NCBI RefSeq assembly: GCF_001642795.1
Contig: NZ_LKEH01000035.1
Coordinates: 33,817-93,469 of the forward strand
DNA length: 59,653 bases
From: Pseudomonas viridiflava
GTDB lineage: Bacteria > Pseudomonadota > Gammaproteobacteria > Pseudomonadales > Pseudomonadaceae
Direction of reading: 5' to 3'
In this document: positions 1 to 8,579 of the stretch, one piece after another
Layout of the letters: each line of letters starts with the position of its first letter
Position numbering within the stretch: the stretch's first letter is position 1
Made by a program: the position numbers and the translations under genes
Notes under the pieces: generated by a model
What the model was told of the DNA's origin: nothing
The model's input: the letters and a program-made list of their open reading frames with translations, nothing else
Database searches by the model: none

Positions 1-130
1 CCAGACTTGTGTATAACGATGAGCGCTTTGCGTGGTAACGCCGCCCAGGACGCTCCGCGTCCGCTCTCGACTGTCACGCTTAGCGTCACGAGGCGCATGC
101 CCAACGCTGAGCGATGGGCATGATCATCCC
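1..130. repeat. Degenerate REP-like intergenic repeat, copy 1
   Basis: GC-rich palindromic material containing 'gacgctccgcgtcc' and 'gcatgcccaacgctgagcgatgggcatgatca', which resembles repeats near 4.2, 9.3, 23.15 and 59.5 kb. It lies just past the 3' end of the aldehyde dehydrogenase gene and is cut by the window edge. No coding potential is evident. It is more diverged than the other copies. Confidence 0.5.
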
Positions 131-139
131 GTCAGTGGA

Positions 140-1660
140 TCAGAAGAACCCCAGCGGATGGGTGTCGTAGCTCACCAGCAGGTTTTTGGTCTGCTGATAG
201 TGCTCGAGCGCGATCTTGTGGGTTTCGCGGCCGACGCCGGATTTCTTGTAGCCACCGAACGCCGCATGCGCGGGGTAGAGGTGATAGCAGTTGGTCCAGA
301 CACGACCGGCCTTGATAGCGCGGCCCACGCGGTAGGCGCGGTTGATGTCGCGGGTCCACAGACCTGCGCCCAGACCGAACTCGGTGTCGTTGGCGATGGC
401 CACCGCTTCGGCCTCGTCCTTGAAGGTCGTGACGCTGACCACCGGGCCGAAGATCTCTTCCTGGAACACGCGCATCTTGTTGTTGCCCTTGAGCAACGTC
501 GGCTGGATGTAATAGCCGCTCGACAGATCACCTTCCAGCTTCTCGACCTTGCCGCCGGTCAACAGCTCGGCTCCTTCGCCCTTGGCGATATCGAGGTAGG
601 AAAGAATCTTGTCGAACTGCTGCTCGGACGCCTGCGCGCCGACCATGGTGTCGGTGTCCAATGGATCGCCGCGCTTGATCTTCTCGACTTTGCGCATCAC
701 CGCTTCCATGAACTGGGGATAAATCGACTCCTGCACCAGCGCGCGGGACGGGCAGGTGCAGACTTCGCCCTGGTTGAAGAACGCCAGCACCAGACCTTCG
801 GCGGCTTTCTCGATGAACTCCGGTTCGGCGCTCATGATGTCTTCGAAGAAAATGTTCGGTGACTTGCCGCCCAGCTCCACGGTGGACGGAATGATGTTGT
901 CCGCCGCCAGCTTCATGATATGCGAGCCGACCGGGGTCGAGCCGGTGAAGGCAATCTTGGCGATGCGCTTGCTGCTGGCCAACGCTTCGCCTGCTTCACG
1001 GCCATAACCCTGCACAATGTTCAGCACGCCCGGTGGCAGCAGATCGCCGATCAGTTCGATCAGCACGCTGATGCCCAATGGCGTCTGCTCGGCAGGCTTG
1101 AGCACAATGCAGTTGCCGGCTGCCAGCGCCGGAGCAAGCTTCCATGCGGCCATCAGGATCGGGAAGTTCCAGGGAATGATCTGCCCGACCACGCCCAGCG
1201 GTTCATGGATATGATAGGCCACGGTGTTGCCGTCGATCTCGGCAGCGCTGCCTTCCTGCGCGCGCAGTACGCCCGCGAAGTAGCGGAAGTGGTCGGCGGC
1301 CAGCGGGATGTCGGCGTTCAGGGTTTCGCGAATCGCCTTGCCGTTGTCCCAGGTTTCGGTGATGGCCAGGATTTCCAGATTGGCTTCGATGCGGTCTGCG
1401 ATTTTCAACAGGACCAGCGAGCGGGCCTGCACCGAGGTCGAGCCCCAGGCTTCTGCGGCTGCGTGGGCGGCGTCGAGCGCCTTGTCGATGTCTTCGGCGG
1501 TGGAGCGGGGGAATTCGGCGATGGCCTTGCCGGTAACGGGCGAGGTGTTGGTGAAATACTGACCTTTGACCGGAGCGACAAACTCGCCGCCGATGTAGTT
1601 ACCGTAGCGTTCCTTGAAATTGACGATGGCGCCTTCGGTACCGGGATGAGCGTAACGCAT
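140..1660 (-). CDS. exaC: NAD-dependent aldehyde dehydrogenase (ExaC/AcoD type)
   Basis: A 506-residue class-3-like aldehyde dehydrogenase, which oxidises aldehydes such as acetaldehyde to acids with NAD+ in the cytoplasm. Visible are the cofactor segment 'PWNFP' (163-167), the 'FTGST' glycine motif (238-242), the general-base Glu in 'VELGGK' (E262) and the nucleophile in 'FFNQGEVC' (C301). Length matches the family. The ATG is preceded by AGGAGA with a 6-base spacer. In P. aeruginosa the homologue ExaC serves ethanol oxidation, but no exaAB genes are here, so the in vivo substrate is inferred. It is divergent from mpl. Confidence 0.9.
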   Translation of the reverse strand: MRYAHPGTEGAIVNFKERYGNYIGGEFVAPVKGQYFTNTSPVTGKAIAEFPRSTAEDIDKALDAAHAAAEAWGSTSVQARSLVLLKIADRIEANLEILAITETWDNGKAIRETLNADIPLAADHFRYFAGVLRAQEGSAAEIDGNTVAYHIHEPLGVVGQIIPWNFPILMAAWKLAPALAAGNCIVLKPAEQTPLGISVLIELIGDLLPPGVLNIVQGYGREAGEALASSKRIAKIAFTGSTPVGSHIMKLAADNIIPSTVELGGKSPNIFFEDIMSAEPEFIEKAAEGLVLAFFNQGEVCTCPSRALVQESIYPQFMEAVMRKVEKIKRGDPLDTDTMVGAQASEQQFDKILSYLDIAKGEGAELLTGGKVEKLEGDLSSGYYIQPTLLKGNNKMRVFQEEIFGPVVSVTTFKDEAEAVAIANDTEFGLGAGLWTRDINRAYRVGRAIKAGRVWTNCYHLYPAHAAFGGYKKSGVGRETHKIALEHYQQTKNLLVSYDTHPLGFF

Positions 1661-1886
1661 GGTATGTCTCCTGGTTCTTGTTGTGAGGAAGTCTGTATCG
1701 ATTCAGCTTTCAAACATCTGGCAGCAGGTTATCAAGAGTAGGCTATTTGCCTCGCCTTCGGGACCTGAACTTTAGCCTCATGTCTGTGCGCTCGACCAGA
1801 CCCTGAGCGACGTGACCGCGGACAAACTCTGGGTGCCATTTCACCGTCCCTACGTTAACCTGCCGGGATGTTCTGAGAGGTTGGTC

Positions 1887-3236
1887 ATGCACATTCATAT
1901 CCTTGGTATCTGCGGCACGTTCATGGGCTCGCTGGCGGTGCTCGCCAAAGAGTCGGGCCATCGGGTCACGGGCTCCGACGCCAACGTCTATCCACCCATG
2001 AGTACGCAGCTCGAAGCCCAGGGCATCGAACTGACCCAGGGTTACGACCCTGCGCAGCTCGATCCTGCGCCGGACTTGATCGTGATCGGTAACGCCCTGT
2101 CGCGTGGTAACCCTGCGGTCGAGTATGTCCTGAATAAAGGTTTGCCTTATGTGTCCGGCCCGCAGTGGCTGGCGGACCATGTGCTGCAAGGTCGCTGGGT
2201 TCTCGCCGTGGCGGGTACGCACGGCAAGACCACCACCAGCAGCATGCTGGCCTGGGTGCTCGAACACGCAGGCATGAGCCCCGGCTTCCTGATTGGCGGT
2301 GTCCCGCAGAATTTCGCAGTGTCGGCGCGTCTGGGTGAAACACCGTTCTTTGTGGTCGAGGCTGACGAGTACGACAGTGCGTTCTTCGACAAGCGCTCCA
2401 AGTTCGTCCACTACCGCCCGCGCACCGCAATTCTCAACAACCTTGAGTTCGATCACGCGGACATCTTCCCGGATCTGCCCGCCATCGAGCGCCAGTTCCA
2501 TCATCTGGTGCGCACCATTCCGAGCGAAGGTCTGGTGATTCATCCGACTACAGAACCCGCGTTGTCGCGGGTCATCGAGATGGGTTGCTGGACACCCGTA
2601 CAGACCACCGGGCAGGGCGGCCAGTGGCAGGCCCGTCTGTTGAGCGAAGACGGCTCGCGTTTTGAGGTGATCTTTGAAGGCCAGGTGCAGGGCACGGTCG
2701 AGTGGGACATGACGGGACAGCACAACGTAGCCAATGCCCTGGCGACCCTGGCGGCAGCGCGTCATGTGGGCATGGTGCCTGCGCAGGGCGTCGAAGCGCT
2801 CAGTGCGTTCAAGAGCGTCAAGCGACGCATGGAGAAGGTTGCCGAGGTTCATGGCATCACGATCTATGACGACTTCGCCCACCATCCGACAGCGATTGCC
2901 ACGACGCTGGACGGTCTGCGCAAGAAGGTCGGCGACGCCTCGATCATTGCCGTGATCGAGCCGCGCTCCAACTCCATGAAGCTCGGCGCACACCGCGACG
3001 GTCTGCCGGAAAGCGTACAGCAGGCCGATCAGGTGGTCTGGTATGCGCCTGCCAATCTGGGCTGGGATCTGGGCGCCACAGCGGCCGAGTGTTCGGTGCC
3101 TGCGGTGGTCTGTGATTCGCTTGAAGCGATCATTGCGCGGGTCAAGAGCCAGGCTCAACCGGGCACGCATATCGTGATCATGAGCAACGGCGGCTTTGGC
3201 GGCCTGCATGGCAAACTGGCCGAGGCCTTGAAATGA
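1887..3236 (+). CDS. mpl: UDP-N-acetylmuramate:L-alanyl-gamma-D-glutamyl-meso-diaminopimelate ligase
   Basis: Murein-recycling ligase of 449 residues that joins the recovered tripeptide L-Ala-gamma-D-Glu-mDAP to UDP-MurNAc in the cytoplasm. The Mur-ligase N-terminal fold begins at 'HILGICGTFMG', the ATP loop reads 'GTHGKTTT' (about residues 110-117), and the central domain carries 'EADEYDSAF'. The open frame extends 75 bases further upstream, but the ATG at 1887 is preceded by GAGAGG at good spacing and places the family N-terminus correctly. It overlaps ubiX by 4 bases, so the two are translationally coupled. Confidence 0.94.
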   Translation: MHIHILGICGTFMGSLAVLAKESGHRVTGSDANVYPPMSTQLEAQGIELTQGYDPAQLDPAPDLIVIGNALSRGNPAVEYVLNKGLPYVSGPQWLADHVLQGRWVLAVAGTHGKTTTSSMLAWVLEHAGMSPGFLIGGVPQNFAVSARLGETPFFVVEADEYDSAFFDKRSKFVHYRPRTAILNNLEFDHADIFPDLPAIERQFHHLVRTIPSEGLVIHPTTEPALSRVIEMGCWTPVQTTGQGGQWQARLLSEDGSRFEVIFEGQVQGTVEWDMTGQHNVANALATLAAARHVGMVPAQGVEALSAFKSVKRRMEKVAEVHGITIYDDFAHHPTAIATTLDGLRKKVGDASIIAVIEPRSNSMKLGAHRDGLPESVQQADQVVWYAPANLGWDLGATAAECSVPAVVCDSLEAIIARVKSQAQPGTHIVIMSNGGFGGLHGKLAEALK

Positions 3237-3862
3237 GCGGACCAGAGCGCATTACCGTCGCCATGACCGGCGCCTCGGGCGCGCAATACGGCCTGCGTCT
3301 GCTGGACTGTCTGGTGCGTGAAGACCGGGAAGTACACTTCCTGATCTCCAAGGCGGCGCAACTGGTCATGGCGACCGAAACCGATGTGCGCCTGCCACCC
3401 AAGGCGATGATGATGCAGGCGTTCCTCACCGAGTACACCGGTGCGGCGGCGGGGCAGATTCGGGTCTATGGCCGCGATGACTGGATGTCGCCAGTGGCCT
3501 CGGGGTCGGGCTCGCCAAGCGCGATGGTGGTGGTGCCCTGTTCGACCGGCACGCTGTCGGCGATTGCGACCGGCGCCTGCAACAACCTGATCGAGCGAGC
3601 GGCCGACGTGACGCTGAAAGAGCGTCGTCAGTTGATTCTGGTACCACGCGAGGCGCCGTTCTCCAGTATTCACCTGGAGAACATGCTCAAGCTGTCGAAC
3701 ATGGGCGCGGTGATCCTTCCCGCATCGCCCGGCTTCTACCATCAGCCGCAGACCATTGATGACCTGGTGGATTTCGTGGTCGCGCGAATTCTCAATCTGC
3801 TGAATGTGCCGCAAGACATGTTGCCGCGCTGGGGCGAGCACCATGTCGGTGGCGATGAATAA
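3233..3862 (+). CDS. ubiX: Flavin prenyltransferase UbiX
   Basis: 209-residue UbiX/Pad1 protein that makes prenylated FMN from FMN and dimethylallyl phosphate, the cofactor needed by UbiD decarboxylase in ubiquinone synthesis. The flavin-binding start 'MTGASGAQYG', the 'PCSTGTLSAIA' segment and the C-terminal 'LVPREAPFSSIHLENM' and 'PASPGFYHQP' stretches are all present. Its ATG overlaps the mpl stop (ATGA). This mpl-ubiX order is common in pseudomonads. Confidence 0.95.
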   Translation: MSGPERITVAMTGASGAQYGLRLLDCLVREDREVHFLISKAAQLVMATETDVRLPPKAMMMQAFLTEYTGAAAGQIRVYGRDDWMSPVASGSGSPSAMVVVPCSTGTLSAIATGACNNLIERAADVTLKERRQLILVPREAPFSSIHLENMLKLSNMGAVILPASPGFYHQPQTIDDLVDFVVARILNLLNVPQDMLPRWGEHHVGGDE

Positions 3863-4139
3863 GCTGCTGGTGATTGCGCTGGCGCTGGTCATGACCGGCT
3901 GCGCCACCGCTCGCACGCTTAACGCCGCCAAGCCCGGCGCGCCGGTGGTTTACGCCGGTACGCGGCTCAATATGTATTCGCTGGAGGGCGGTTGCTGTGC
4001 GACCGACCGTTTCGGGGCTGAAGCGCCGAGCTATCCGGCACTGGACATGCCGGGCAGCGCCGTCCTCGACACGTTATTGCTGCCGTTGTCACTGCTGACA
4101 GCACTGGGTTTCGGTGTTCAGGCTACAGGCGGGCTTTGA
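3843..4139 (+). CDS. YceK/YidQ-like small lipoprotein
   Basis: Small protein of about 98 residues with a lipoprotein signal: positive N-terminus 'MNKL', a hydrophobic run and the lipobox 'VMTGC'. The mature part contains 'YAGTRLNMYSLEGGCC' and 'PSYPALDMPGSAVLDTLLLPLSL', which recall the YceK/YidQ lipoprotein family. Start could be 3843 or 3855; both lie inside the ubiX end, so translation is coupled to ubiX. Function unknown; probably anchored in the outer membrane. Confidence 0.75.
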   Translation: MSVAMNKLLVIALALVMTGCATARTLNAAKPGAPVVYAGTRLNMYSLEGGCCATDRFGAEAPSYPALDMPGSAVLDTLLLPLSLLTALGFGVQATGGL

Positions 4140-4154
4140 CGCTCGTTGAATATT

Positions 4155-4289
4155 GATCGTGCCGATGCTCTGCGCTCATCGTGATACACACATCCGCCTC
4201 AACACTGATCGTGCCCAGCGCTCTGCGTCCGCTTTGTGGCGCGGAGCGTCACGGGAGGCGTTGCCACGCTGGAGCGTAGTAACGATCAG
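4155..4289. repeat. REP-like intergenic repeat, copy 2
   Basis: Lies between two convergent genes. It contains 'gatcgtgcccagcgctctgcgtcc', 'ggcgcggagcgtcac' and 'ccacgctggagcgtagtaacgatca', the same elements seen at 9.3, 23.15 and 59.5 kb. The palindromic halves can form stem-loops, so it may act as a transcription end for both genes. Confidence 0.7.
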
Positions 4290-4297
4290 GGACTTCT

Positions 4298-4939
4298 TTA
4301 TTTCCCCAGCTTGCGCAGCTCATCCGACTCGACAATGCGTTCGCCGTCCTGTTCTTCCAGCGCCAGTCGCCACAGGGCGCGGGCCAGTTGGCAGGCTTCG
4401 ATCGCGCCGTATTTGCCGGGGATCAGCTTGGCGATGGGCGCGGCCAGTTGCTCGGCCCAGCGGGTTTCCGGGCGATTGCCGACCAATAGAGACGGGCGGG
4501 CGATGGTCAGTTGCGGCCAGTCCTGTGCTCTGAGCGCCTGTTCCATCTCGCCTTTGATGCGGCTGTAGAACACGCTGGATCTGGCATCTGCATTGACGGC
4601 GCTGATGACAAGCAGGTGTCGGGCACCCAGCTCACGTGCCCGTTTGGCGAAGGCCACAACCAGATCCAGGTCAACGGCCTTGAAGGCGTCTTGCGAGCCA
4701 GCCTGTTTGATGGTCGTTCCCAGGCAGCAGAACGCGATGTCCACGCGGCCACCCAGCGACGGCAGTAACGTGTTCAGGTCGCCCACCGGGTTTTCAAGGT
4801 GAGGATGCTCTGCCAGCGCCCGGCGTGTGGGGGCCAGAACGCGGCTGACGGTAGGTTCGTTGAGCAGGCGGTCCAGCAGATGTTCGCCGGTCAGGCCAGT
4901 GGCCCCTGCGAGCAGGATGTGTTGCGGCGTCAAGTACAT
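4298..4939 (-). CDS. NAD(P)H-binding oxidoreductase, atypical short-chain dehydrogenase
   Basis: 213-residue Rossmann-fold protein with the dinucleotide motif 'LLAGATGLTGEHLL' at residues 9-22, 'FCCLGTTIKQAGS' and 'YSRIKGEMEQAL', where Y..K resembles the extended SDR catalytic pair. This arrangement is typical of the NmrA/HTATIP2-like group of proteins found widely in proteobacteria. GGGAGA precedes the ATG. Substrate unknown. It lies 27 bases downstream of the MORN/C13 gene on the same strand and may be co-transcribed with it. Confidence 0.8.
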   Translation of the reverse strand: MYLTPQHILLAGATGLTGEHLLDRLLNEPTVSRVLAPTRRALAEHPHLENPVGDLNTLLPSLGGRVDIAFCCLGTTIKQAGSQDAFKAVDLDLVVAFAKRARELGARHLLVISAVNADARSSVFYSRIKGEMEQALRAQDWPQLTIARPSLLVGNRPETRWAEQLAAPIAKLIPGKYGAIEACQLARALWRLALEEQDGERIVESDELRKLGK

Positions 4940-4966
4940 AATGTTTCTCCCTTGATACTGATAAGC

Positions 4967-6694
4967 CTAGCGGCTACTCGAGGTCTTCGCTTCCTTGCGA
5001 TTCAACGCCGTATTCAGCGCGCGTTCTGCCTGATTCCTGCGCAGCAGTTGCCAGCGGGCAATAACGCCCTTGGGTGCCCAGATCTGCGGCTCTGACGCTT
5101 CGAAGTTGTCTTCGGTTTCGCGTCGGGACACGTAGGCTTTGGCGTCATTGAAAGCCTGCTGCAGGTCATCGGTTTCGACCAGCGCCCTGCCGAATAGTGC
5201 ATCACCAAAATAGGTGAAGTCGGCCTCTTCCGAACAGCCGAAGGAAACACGGTCAGCGCGGGACGCGGTCATGATCACCGTTCGCTCGTCTTTAAGGTCC
5301 GGGATGAAGCCGCCTGAATAGCAGGCCGAGATCACCACGACTTTGTCGCGGTTTTTCAGCGGAGCCAGCGCTGCAGCCAGTGCGTCGGCAGGCAGGTCGG
5401 CCAGTGACAGGCGCGGCTGGTCAAGCACCAGTTCGTGGTCCTGCGTGCCGTGACTGGTCAGGTAAATGAAGATCAGGTCTTCTGGGCCGGTGCGCTGTGC
5501 CAGCGTCTGCACGGCACGGGTGATGGTCTCGCGGGTCGCCATCGGCCGGTCGTCCATATGGTCGCGATGATTGACCAGGCTGATCTGCCCGACTGCGCCA
5601 AAACGCGTGGCCAGCAGGTTGCTCACGTAATCCGCTTCGCGCATGAACACGCTTTGCTTGCCGTCGCCGCCCACCACCAGGCTGTACAGTTCGGGTGCAG
5701 CGGTGGAGGCGGGCACGGCAGCCAGCGCCTTTTCCAGCAGCGAACCCTGCGCAAGCAGACCTGTTTCCAGCGCGTCGGGCAACAGCTTGCCCCTGGCGTC
5801 GCGGATACGTTGACCGTTGGCCCAGATGCCGCTCTGCACCGTGCCGTCGGCCGCGGTCAGCACGCCTTTGCCTTGATAGGTGTCATCGGCAAACTCACCG
5901 ACATAGGTGCTGCCGTCCGGCAGGTGCAGCTTTCCCTCGCCTGCGAAGCGCCAGTTATCGAAGCTGCCCTGATAGCGGCTGCCGTCGGAACCGAGCAGTT
6001 CGCCCTTGCCGGTCAGTGCGCCTTCCTTGAATTCGCCGCTCCAGACGTCGCCGTCACTGTTTTCATAGCGACCCTGGCCGTCGAGCTGACTGTTGCGAAA
6101 GCGGCCAACGTACTGGTCGCCGTCCGCGCTGGTGAAACTGCCGTTGCCCTGCAACTGGCCATCGACGAACATGCCGCTGTACTGATTGCCGCTGGCGTCA
6201 CTGCGTATGCCTTCGCCGTTGGGCTTGCCGTTGGCGAACAGGCCTTGGTACTGGCTGCCGTCCTCCAGTTCCAGGCGGCCCGGGCCGTCATACAGGCCGT
6301 CCTTGAACTGGCCGCGGTACAACAGGCCCTTGTCCTTCTGGGTGCCTTCGCCTTCGCGGCGACCCAGCCTGAAGCCGCCGACATAGCTGGCGCCGCTGCT
6401 GGTGGTGAGCTTGCCCTGGCCGTTGAACAGGCCCTGTTCGAAGCCGCCCTTGTAAATGTCGCCGTTGCTTGCATGCAACTCGCCGATGCCTTGCCTCTGG
6501 CCGCGATCAAACTGGCCTTCGTACCAACTGCCGTTGGGGTAATCGATCCGGCCCTGACCCTGCAGCACGCCGTCGACCAGATCGCCACGGTAGCGCCCGC
6601 CATCCGCGAGACGGCCGTCTGGAGGCAGCAGTGATTCGCCATCACCGCAGCCTGCGATCAAGAGTGTCAAAGCCAGTGGGGCGAGCGCGCGCAT
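4967..6694 (-). CDS. Lipoprotein with MORN repeats and a C13 (legumain/caspase-fold) peptidase domain
   Basis: 575 residues in three parts. An N-terminal lipoprotein signal ends in 'LLIAGC' (lipid-bearing C16). About eleven or twelve tandem 22-23-residue MORN-type repeats (roughly 33-298) have the pattern 'Y.G.F..G...G.G.....G'. A C-terminal C13 cysteine-peptidase domain (about 335-550) carries the catalytic dyad as 'LTSHGTQD' (H415) and 'VISACYSGG' (C458). C13 enzymes are clan CD relatives of caspases. MORN repeats elsewhere bind membranes or act as scaffolds. The assignments are from visible motifs; the substrate and role are unknown. A terminator-like hairpin separates it from the MaoC gene upstream. 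Confidence 0.85.
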   Translation of the reverse strand: MRALAPLALTLLIAGCGDGESLLPPDGRLADGGRYRGDLVDGVLQGQGRIDYPNGSWYEGQFDRGQRQGIGELHASNGDIYKGGFEQGLFNGQGKLTTSSGASYVGGFRLGRREGEGTQKDKGLLYRGQFKDGLYDGPGRLELEDGSQYQGLFANGKPNGEGIRSDASGNQYSGMFVDGQLQGNGSFTSADGDQYVGRFRNSQLDGQGRYENSDGDVWSGEFKEGALTGKGELLGSDGSRYQGSFDNWRFAGEGKLHLPDGSTYVGEFADDTYQGKGVLTAADGTVQSGIWANGQRIRDARGKLLPDALETGLLAQGSLLEKALAAVPASTAAPELYSLVVGGDGKQSVFMREADYVSNLLATRFGAVGQISLVNHRDHMDDRPMATRETITRAVQTLAQRTGPEDLIFIYLTSHGTQDHELVLDQPRLSLADLPADALAAALAPLKNRDKVVVISACYSGGFIPDLKDERTVIMTASRADRVSFGCSEEADFTYFGDALFGRALVETDDLQQAFNDAKAYVSRRETEDNFEASEPQIWAPKGVIARWQLLRRNQAERALNTALNRKEAKTSSSR

Positions 6695-6792
6695 GTGAGA
6701 TCCCGGAAGAGTGATTCAGGATTGAGCGTGGCTCTGCTTTTGCAGATGTTATGTCTCAACCGTCGGCGAGTATGCCGCAGTGAGTAACGGGT

Positions 6793-6824
6793 ACGAAACA
6801 GTCTGTTACGACTGTTTCGTTTTT
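6793..6824 (+). terminator. Terminator-like hairpin with T run on the plus strand
   Basis: The 10-bp inverted repeat ACGAAACAGT (6793-6802) / ACTGTTTCGT (6811-6820) has an 8-base loop and is followed by TTTT on the plus strand. Flanking genes (MaoC and C13 proteins) are both on the minus strand, so the T run points against them. It may still stop read-through as a stable stem, or end an unseen plus-strand transcript. Confidence 0.55.
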
Positions 6825-6832
6825 CAGACAGG

Positions 6833-7288
6833 TTACACGAAGCACATCGACAGCGGCTCGGCGACAAAAGCCGGTTTTTCCTGTCCCTCGATCTCCATGG
6901 TGGTGGTCGCCTTGAGCAGCCACTGGCCGGGCTTCTTCTCGGTAGCATCGGTCAGTTCGACCTTCAGGCGCACACGGGAATTGACCAGCACCGGCTGAAC
7001 GAAGCGCACGGTATCCAGTCCGTAGTTGATCACCATCTTCATGCCTTCGGGCAGTACCAACAGATCACCCATCAGTTTGGGGATGAGCGACAGCGTGAGA
7101 AAACCGTGAGCGATGGTTGCGCCGAACGGGGTGTTTGCAGCCTTGACTGGATCGACGTGGATGAACTGAAAATCCCCTGTCGCCTCGGCGAACAGGTTGA
7201 TGCGTTCCTGATCGATGGTCAGCCAGTCGGAACATCCCAGTTCCTTGCCGATGTAGTTCTTGAGCTCTGTAACCGGTACAAAAGGCAT
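6833..7288 (-). CDS. MaoC-family (R)-specific enoyl-CoA hydratase/dehydratase
   Basis: 151-residue hot-dog fold protein. The hydratase signature reads 'FAEATGDFQFIHVD' (33-46), giving the expected catalytic Asp39 and His44, followed by 'FGATIAHGFLTLSL'. Members hydrate trans-2-enoyl-CoA and can link beta-oxidation to polyhydroxyalkanoate or other acyl pathways. The exact substrate cannot be told from sequence. AAGGAGAG precedes the ATG. Confidence 0.9.
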   Translation of the reverse strand: MPFVPVTELKNYIGKELGCSDWLTIDQERINLFAEATGDFQFIHVDPVKAANTPFGATIAHGFLTLSLIPKLMGDLLVLPEGMKMVINYGLDTVRFVQPVLVNSRVRLKVELTDATEKKPGQWLLKATTTMEIEGQEKPAFVAEPLSMCFV

Positions 7289-7401
7289 TTCACTCTCCTT
7301 GTCATGTGATGTTGTAGCGTGACGCCGCTGCCCGCGTAGGACATTGCCTGCGGGCGAACCACTAGATCAGCAGAGGGTTGCAGGTTGGTCAAGGAACGTC
7401 A

Positions 7402-7419
7402 TGCAGGCGAATACCTGCA
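7402..7419. promoter_or_regulatory. Dyad upstream of the cidA promoter
   Basis: Perfect inverted repeat TGCAGG-6-CCTGCA lies 23 bases upstream of a consensus -10 box TATAAT (7443-7448) in the maoC-cidA divergent interval. Its position suggests an operator for the cidA-lrgB pair or for maoC. No regulator gene is adjacent, and I cannot name the protein that would bind it. Confidence 0.4.
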
Positions 7420-7442
7420 CATAGGCACTGGCGCGTCATGTT

Positions 7443-7448
7443 TATAAT
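7443..7448 (+). promoter_or_regulatory. Putative -10 box of the cidA-lrgB promoter
   Basis: An exact TATAAT sits 44 bases upstream of the cidA ATG. No good -35 match lies 16-18 bases before it, so the promoter may depend on an activator. Confidence 0.5.
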
Positions 7449-7492
7449 GCGGCCGAGAATTCGCCGGATCTGTCTAGTGTGCTGGAGTGCTC

Positions 7493-7855
7493 ATGTTGCT
7501 AAGGGGTTTGACCTGGCTGGTGCTGTTCCAATTACTGGGGACAGCGCTCAACCATTTGTTTCTATCAATACTGCCAGGGCCGATCATCGGTCTGGTGCTG
7601 CTCATGGCGTTTCTGATGATGCGCGGTGAGGTCAGCGAGCACGTCAGCGTGGCCGCGAGCAGTCTGCTGCGTTACCTGCCGTTGTTGCTGGTGCCGCCCG
7701 CAGTGGGCGTGATGGTCTACGCGGGCGCCATTGCTCAGGATTTCTGGGCCATTTTCGGCACTTTGTCGTTGTCGCTGATGATTTCCCTGACGTTCGCCGG
7801 CTGGCTGATGCAGAAGCTCATCGAGCGTCAGGCCCGCCGTCGGGAGCCGTCATGA
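7493..7855 (+). CDS. CidA/LrgA family holin-like membrane protein
   Basis: 120-residue inner-membrane protein with about four hydrophobic helices and the family signature 'LPGPIIGLVLL'. CidA/LrgA proteins pair with CidB/LrgB proteins and are linked in other bacteria to murein hydrolase control and pyruvate or small-metabolite transport. The frame can also be read from a GTG at 7487, but the ATG at 7493 sits behind GGAG with proper spacing. It overlaps the lrgB-like gene as ATGA. Confidence 0.9.
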   Translation: MLLRGLTWLVLFQLLGTALNHLFLSILPGPIIGLVLLMAFLMMRGEVSEHVSVAASSLLRYLPLLLVPPAVGVMVYAGAIAQDFWAIFGTLSLSLMISLTFAGWLMQKLIERQARRREPS

Positions 7856-8568
7856 GTCTGGACTGGCACGGCGCGTGGGTCTCGGTGATCCATCATCCGC
7901 TATTCGGCATTGCCATCACGCTGGGCGCCTATCAACTGGCCATGGCGGCCTACGAGAAAACCCGCTGGCTGTTTCTGCAGCCGGTGCTGGTCTCGATGCT
8001 GGTGGTGATCGGTATTCTGCTGACGTGTGGTCTGGACTACGCCGAATACCGTAAAAGCACTGAAATACTCGGGGTTCTGCTCGGGCCGGCCACCGTCGCG
8101 CTGGCGGTGCCGCTTTATCTGAATCTGCGCCGCATTCGGCAGTTGTTGTGGCCGACCTTGACTACGCTGGTGATTGGCGGCGTTTTTGCCACAGGTCTTT
8201 GCGTGGGACTGGGCCTGTTGTTCGGCGCTGATCACATGATTCTGATGACCATGGCGCCCAAGTCGGTGACCTCGCCCATCGCCATGCTGGTAGCGGAGCA
8301 GATGGGTGGCGTCGCAGCGCTGGCGGCGGTATTCGTATTGATTACCGGCGTGTTCGGTGCCATTTTCGGCCCCGGTCTGCTGTCGCTGGCGGGTGTCGAG
8401 AATCAGGCTGCACGGGGCATGGCCCTAGGTCTGACAGCGCATGCGGTCGGGACTTCCGTCGCGCTGCAGGAAGGAGAAGAATCAGGGGCTTTCGCTGCAC
8501 TGGCGATGAGCCTGATGGGGGTTGCGACGGCAGTGTTTCTGCCGTTGGCGATGTCGTTGGTCGTTTAA
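7852..8568 (+). CDS. LrgB/CidB family membrane protein
   Basis: 238-residue polytopic membrane protein with multiple hydrophobic helices. The conserved 'LLGPATVALAVPLY' and 'PKSVTSPIAM' segments define the LrgB family. It starts inside the stop of the CidA-like gene, making a two-gene operon. Probable partner of the CidA-like protein; whether the pair controls lysis or transports a metabolite is not decided by sequence. Confidence 0.92.
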   Translation: MSLDWHGAWVSVIHHPLFGIAITLGAYQLAMAAYEKTRWLFLQPVLVSMLVVIGILLTCGLDYAEYRKSTEILGVLLGPATVALAVPLYLNLRRIRQLLWPTLTTLVIGGVFATGLCVGLGLLFGADHMILMTMAPKSVTSPIAMLVAEQMGGVAALAAVFVLITGVFGAIFGPGLLSLAGVENQAARGMALGLTAHAVGTSVALQEGEESGAFAALAMSLMGVATAVFLPLAMSLVV

Positions 8569-8579
8569 AGGGGCTTTTT

